Positions 33,090-36,200 of a stretch of 36,200 nucleotides of DNA are shown piece by piece. The translations under genes and the position numbers were made by a program. The stretch is taken from positions 1 to 36,200 of the forward strand of contig CABUAW010000022.1 in the NCBI GenBank assembly GCA_902489645.1. The letters run 5' to 3'. Source of the DNA: an uncultured Lachnospiraceae bacterium (GTDB taxonomy: Bacteria; Bacillota; Clostridia; Lachnospirales; Lachnospiraceae). The notes under the pieces were generated by a model. It did not search any database, had not been told where the DNA came from, and saw only the letters and a program-made list of their open reading frames with translations. Numbering within the stretch: the first letter of the stretch is position 1; every line of letters starts with the position of its first letter.

Positions 33090-33130
33090 AGTAAACCTCC
33101 TCACATAATTTATTTTAAATGCACCCGCAT

Positions 33131-33955
33131 CTAAAATCTTACTAATTGAATTTTTTTCTGAACGGTCTCTGCCATTGCCTGATTGCAGCGAATCATCAAA
33201 TTCCGCATCGTATCATCCGGTTCGGCCTCCTCAAACACCTCTTTTGCTCTTCGAACCCAGGATACATTCAACTCTGTTCCAAAATTTAATTTGTACATTC
33301 CCAGACGAATACATTCACGGACATCCGCGTCACGGACGCCGGTTCCCCCATGTAAAACCAGCGGGATATCTACAGCTTCATGAATTTCTTCCAATATGTC
33401 CAGACGAATATTTGTTTTTTCCTGATACATCCCGTGATGTGTGCCTATGCCAACCGCCAAAGCATCAACTCCGGTTCGGCGCACAAACTCAGCCGCATCC
33501 TTCGGGTCTGTATATGGATAGGTTTCAATCCGTTTACCCCGGCCGACAATACCAAGTTCTGCTTCAATCGAAGCACCGGCCGCTCTGGCCAACTGCACCG
33601 CTTTCAAAGTATTTGAAACATTTTCTTCAAAAGGCAGCTTTGAACCGTCGTACATTACGGAAGAAAATCCGCCCTCCAGGGCCCCCTTAATATCCTCAAG
33701 GTCCGTCGCATGGTCTAAATGAAGCGCCACGTCTACCGTCATACTTTCAGAAACTTTTTTTACAATGGATGCCAACAATGAATAACCGATATATTTCGCC
33801 GTAGATACGGACACCTGCAAAATAACCGGGCATTTCACCTCATCTGCCGCCTTCGCCATCACCGGAACAACTTCAAGTGCATGAATATTAAATGCCGGAA
33901 TTCCCTGGCCTTCCTTCATTGCCTGAGCAAGCAACGGTTTCATTGTACAATACAT
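33131..33955 (-). CDS. Class II ketose-bisphosphate aldolase (GatY/KbaY/FbaA-like)
   Basis: Zinc-dependent aldolase of 274 residues splitting a ketose 1,6-bisphosphate to dihydroxyacetone phosphate plus an aldehyde. Catalytic Asp81 and zinc ligand His82 are in LHLDHATD; EAELG (131-135) follows; further zinc ligands are His in GTHHGMY (173-174) and His202 in LHGGTG. AAGGGTGA precedes the ATG. It is the first gene of the operon behind a strong promoter and lies opposite the ROK regulator. Tagatose, fructose or sedoheptulose bisphosphate are all possible substrates. Confidence 0.93.
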   Translation of the reverse strand: MYCTMKPLLAQAMKEGQGIPAFNIHALEVVPVMAKAADEVKCPVILQVSVSTAKYIGYSLLASIVKKVSESMTVDVALHLDHATDLEDIKGALEGGFSSVMYDGSKLPFEENVSNTLKAVQLARAAGASIEAELGIVGRGKRIETYPYTDPKDAAEFVRRTGVDALAVGIGTHHGMYQEKTNIRLDILEEIHEAVDIPLVLHGGTGVRDADVRECIRLGMYKLNFGTELNVSWVRRAKEVFEEAEPDDTMRNLMIRCNQAMAETVQKKIQLVRF

Positions 33956-34009
33956 AGCATCTCACCCTTCCAACACCATTTGATTAGTTTTTTCTTTTTC
34001 GATAAAATT

Positions 34010-34038
34010 ATTATATCTTTTATTCACTTTCTCGTCAA
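34010..34038 (-). promoter_or_regulatory. Promoter of the aldolase/transport operon
   Basis: On the minus strand TTGACG (34033-34038), 17 bases, perfect TATAAT (34010-34015). Confidence 0.8.
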
Positions 34039-34060
34039 TATGGCGTATTTACACATTTAT

Positions 34061-34092
34061 CGAAAACGATTTTAGTAAAATTAACTAAAACG
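34061..34092. promoter_or_regulatory. ROK operator with overlapping cre-like site
   Basis: TTTTAGT (34070-34076), seven bases, ACTAAAA (34084-34090) form a perfect dyad flanked by CG on both sides, placed between the divergent promoters. Overlapping at 34061-34074 is CGAAAACGATTTTA, matching the catabolite-responsive element TGWAAACGNTWNCA at 12 of 14 positions by my count. Confidence 0.6.
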
Positions 34093-34101
34093 ACTTTTTT
34101 C

Positions 34102-34131
34102 TTGTCATATCGTTTGGTAATGTTATATAAT
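34102..34131 (+). promoter_or_regulatory. Promoter of the ROK regulator gene
   Basis: TTGTCA (34102-34107), 18 bases, perfect TATAAT (34126-34131). An 11-base direct repeat (GTTATATAAT) overlaps the -10. Confidence 0.7.
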
Positions 34132-34162
34132 CGTTATATAATTAACATCTGGGGGTGTTTAC

Positions 34163-35383
34163 TTGAAAACTTTAGTCGAATCGCGAAAACAGTTGAAGCG
34201 CAATCATATTTTAGACCTCATCCGCAGAAGTCCCGAACCGCTTTCTCGATTTAACATAAAAAAAATGACCGGATACAGTATGACAACCGTTTCCAATACG
34301 ATTACAGAATTGCTTCAGGAAGAGCTTCTCACGGAGGATACATGCTCGGATACTACCCGTATGGGACGCAAACCGATTTTTCTCCATTTAAATAATGCCG
34401 GAGGATATTTTATCGGAATCGAATTTAATATACAGGCGATTCATTATGTTATTCTGGATTTTAAATGCACGCCGATTTTTTCAGGACAAGCAACCATTAC
34501 GGAACCTATATCAACTTCCATATTACTGGACCTTGTCTTTCAATATACCGAAGAATGTCTGAAATATCTGGGTTCCCGCAGGGAACGTGTTCTGGGCATA
34601 GGAATCGGCCTGCCCGGTTACATTGATACGGCGGCCGGCATCGCTTTGAACTATCCGCATATGGCGGATTGGGAAAACATTCCTATTGTCAGTATTATGC
34701 AGGAGCGTTTCCGGCTTCCATGTTATATCGGTAATAATGTCGGCGTTATGGGCCTTGTTTTTAAATGGATGAACGAATATTATGAGTGCTGTGACTTCTT
34801 GCTCATCTCTATCCGTACAGGTGTGCGGTGTATTCCTTTCATTAATCAACAGCCCTACTTTGGAAGAATCAGCAGTACCGGCGAAATCGGACATCTAAAG
34901 GTTTCTTCCTCAAATCGGGTTTGCGACTGCGGACAGGTCGGATGCCTGAATACGGAGATTACGGATTTAAGCATCCGTGAGAAAATTGAAGAAGGCTTTA
35001 AGAAAAATCAGTTTCCGCTTGTTCGAAAGATTGCGGACGGCCGACGGCCATCCGTGCAAATGCTTGTGCGCGCCGCCAAAAAAGGAGATTCCGATGCCGT
35101 AAATCTTATCAAAGAATCGGGCTATTATCTTGGCCGCGCTATCGCCCAGGCCGGCAATCTGTTTGCCCCTCAAAAAATCATATTATCCGGGCAATTAATT
35201 GATGCCGGACCTATGCTTTTTGAGCCGCTCCAGGAACAAGTGGACAAAGAATGTCTCCCGGCCATATCCACCCATATGCAAATTATTCCGTCGCCATTTG
35301 GCGGTGAAATCGGCGCCTTCGGCGCTGCCGCTCTGGTTCTTGAAAATGAATTCAACCCAATTGCCTCAAATACGACACTTTAA
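34163..35383 (+). CDS. ROK family transcriptional regulator
   Basis: A 406-residue regulator: N-terminal winged helix (about 10-60, with SRFNIKKMTGYSMTTVSNTI as the recognition part) plus a ROK sugar-kinase-like domain. The zinc motif is CDCGQVGC (254-261) with GEIGH (240-244). The kinase site is degenerate: the phosphate loop reads GIEFN at 85-89, and the catalytic Asp position in the GND-type motif is Asn (GNNVG, about 190-194), so it binds sugar but should not phosphorylate it. The start codon is TTG at 34163 with GGGGGTG upstream. It lies divergently from the aldolase/transport operon and probably represses it through the dyad at 34070-34090. Confidence 0.92.
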   Translation: MKTLVESRKQLKRNHILDLIRRSPEPLSRFNIKKMTGYSMTTVSNTITELLQEELLTEDTCSDTTRMGRKPIFLHLNNAGGYFIGIEFNIQAIHYVILDFKCTPIFSGQATITEPISTSILLDLVFQYTEECLKYLGSRRERVLGIGIGLPGYIDTAAGIALNYPHMADWENIPIVSIMQERFRLPCYIGNNVGVMGLVFKWMNEYYECCDFLLISIRTGVRCIPFINQQPYFGRISSTGEIGHLKVSSSNRVCDCGQVGCLNTEITDLSIREKIEEGFKKNQFPLVRKIADGRRPSVQMLVRAAKKGDSDAVNLIKESGYYLGRAIAQAGNLFAPQKIILSGQLIDAGPMLFEPLQEQVDKECLPAISTHMQIIPSPFGGEIGAFGAAALVLENEFNPIASNTTL

Positions 35384-35393
35384 CATAAAAATA

Positions 35394-35435
35394 CCCTATA
35401 TGAATGGATAAAATATCACATTCATATAGGGTCAT
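35394..35435. terminator. Bidirectional terminator between ROK and PepSY genes
   Basis: CCCTATATGAATG (35394-35406) and CATTCATATAGGG (35419-35431) are exact complements, with TCATTTT after on plus and TATTTTTATG after on minus. Confidence 0.8.
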
Positions 35436-35441
35436 TTTAAA

Positions 35442-36107
35442 TCAAGGCCGTTCTACTTCTTTTTCTAAAATATTTCCGGAAGCCGCATCCAATGTATAGC
35501 TATATTCCATTCCTTCGGCAAAAAAATCAATTTCATATTCGGTATGTCCGTCATCGTAACCTAATTCGACGCTGGTATAGGCGACCTGTTCTGCGGTGAA
35601 TTTGCTGTCCTCCAACACAATGCGTTTAGCCTCATCCACATCTATGATACCATCCGTCTTAACATTCGCTGACAACCGCTCGACAGGTTCCTGAGAAGCC
35701 TGTAAAATCGCACCGTCCTCCGCTTTGATTTCATATTCATACTTCGTTGTATCTGTCACAAATTCAATTTCATATTCATAAGAACGCCCTTCACGTTCTC
35801 TTTTTTCTTTTATAAAAACAACCTCTGAATTTTCCAGTCCAACATCTTTTAAGGCAATCGCCTTCGCTTCTTCAATACCTATTTCACCATCATCATTGAT
35901 TACGACCTGCGTCTCCGTTATCTGTGTTTCTGCACTTTGAGTTGCCGCAATCTGTGTTTCTGCAGTCTGCGTTTCTGCAGCCTGTGTTTCTACGCTCTGC
36001 TCCGTTTTAGTTTCGGATTCCGGCTTTTTCTCTCCATTTGAGCAGCCAATAAGCATAGAGAAAGAAATTGCTGCTATCAATCCCAAAGCAGCCAATCGGT
36101 ATTTCAT
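35442..36107 (-). CDS. Lipoprotein with two PepSY domains
   Basis: A 221-residue secreted lipoprotein: signal ending SMLIGC (Cys22), then a linker of ETQ repeats (about 40-67; AAETQTAETQIAATQ), then two PepSY-type domains starting near IGIEEAKAIALKDVGL and IDVDEAKRIVLEDSKF, each with the YEYEI-type strand and an AEDGAILQ / AASGNILEKE hairpin. PepSY domains often inhibit or bind proteases, and many have unknown roles. AGGAGAG precedes the ATG. It converges with the ROK gene and stands alone within the window. Confidence 0.88.
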   Translation of the reverse strand: MKYRLAALGLIAAISFSMLIGCSNGEKKPESETKTEQSVETQAAETQTAETQIAATQSAETQITETQVVINDDGEIGIEEAKAIALKDVGLENSEVVFIKEKREREGRSYEYEIEFVTDTTKYEYEIKAEDGAILQASQEPVERLSANVKTDGIIDVDEAKRIVLEDSKFTAEQVAYTSVELGYDDGHTEYEIDFFAEGMEYSYTLDAASGNILEKEVERP

Positions 36108-36148
36108 TTCTTTACTCTCCTTTCGGGTTTTTCTTTTTTAAAATACAC

Positions 36149-36182
36149 AAAACAGGCTATTCATCAGTGAATAACCTGTTTT
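36149..36182. terminator. Hairpin upstream of the PepSY gene, near the window end
   Basis: AAAACAGGCTATTCA (36149-36163) pairs with TGAATAACCTGTTTT (36168-36182) with one mismatch. It probably ends a minus-strand gene lying outside the window. A second GC-rich inverted repeat (CCCC-GAGC-GGGG) starts at 36185 and runs to the edge. Confidence 0.55.
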
Positions 36183-36200
36183 CAGCTCCCCGAGCGGGGC

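Noticed and set aside
34163..35383. ROK sugar kinase
   Set aside because: An N-terminal winged helix is present and the catalytic Asp position is Asn, so it is a regulator.

Overview
The window looks like the chromosome of a low-to-mid GC anaerobic Firmicute, most likely a gut Lachnospiraceae-type Clostridium relative. This is inferred from strong AGGAGG ribosome binding sites, TTGACA/TATAAT promoters, tRNA genes without encoded CCA, lipoprotein signal peptides with lipoboxes, and the family mix. I see no phage, transposase, CRISPR array or rRNA.

Layout. 1-2501 (minus): a polyphosphate-polymerase-domain (VTC) protein, a DUF4956 membrane protein and a lipoprotein cut by the window edge. 2622-3379 (plus): upp with its own promoter and a shared terminator. 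3412-5493 (minus): an unknown 85-residue protein, a 2-hydroxyacid dehydrogenase and an alkaline-phosphatase-superfamily enzyme. 5536-8227 (minus): a large repetitive surface lipoprotein and a CofE-like (F420 ligase family) protein. 8353-15835 (minus): the main catabolic operon, pct - VOC protein - lcdC - lcdA - lcdB - lldP, i.e. lactate uptake, lactate/propionate CoA transfer and lactoyl-CoA dehydration (the acrylate route from lactate to propionate). A divergent 496-residue regulator of unknown family (16030-17520) is separated from it by a region with a palindrome and 10-bp phased TCAATTT repeats. 17715-23361 (minus): initiator tRNA-Met, an AI-2E-type transporter, nadABC and an L-asparaginase that could supply aspartate to NadB. 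23411-27278: two identical tRNA-Cys genes in opposite orientation flank a class I amidotransferase-like hydrolase, a peroxiredoxin and a DUF975/CmpB fusion membrane protein; tRNA-Glu is next to the second copy. 27322-35383: a divergent sugar (probably sugar-phosphate) cluster with a ROK regulator on plus and, on minus, class II aldolase, substrate-binding lipoprotein, double permease, ATPase, two SIS-domain isomerase-like proteins and a P-loop kinase. 35442-36107: a PepSY lipoprotein.

How the parts work together. In the lactate operon LldP imports lactate, Pct moves CoA from propionyl-CoA or acetyl-CoA to lactate, LcdC activates LcdAB with ATP-driven electron transfer, and LcdAB dehydrates (R)-lactoyl-CoA to acryloyl-CoA. 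The acryloyl-CoA reductase and Etf needed to finish the pathway are not in the window. The VOC protein keeps the family's four metal ligands and sits between pct and lcdC, so a role on the stereochemistry of lactoyl-CoA is an attractive but untested idea. The sugar cluster resembles AfuABC/FbpABC-type transporters joined to ketose-phosphate isomerase-like and aldolase genes, which suggests import and breakdown of a phosphorylated ketose or heptose. The best candidates for undescribed biology are the VOC protein, the orphan-family regulator with its phased operator, and the SIS/SIS/kinase/aldolase transport cluster.
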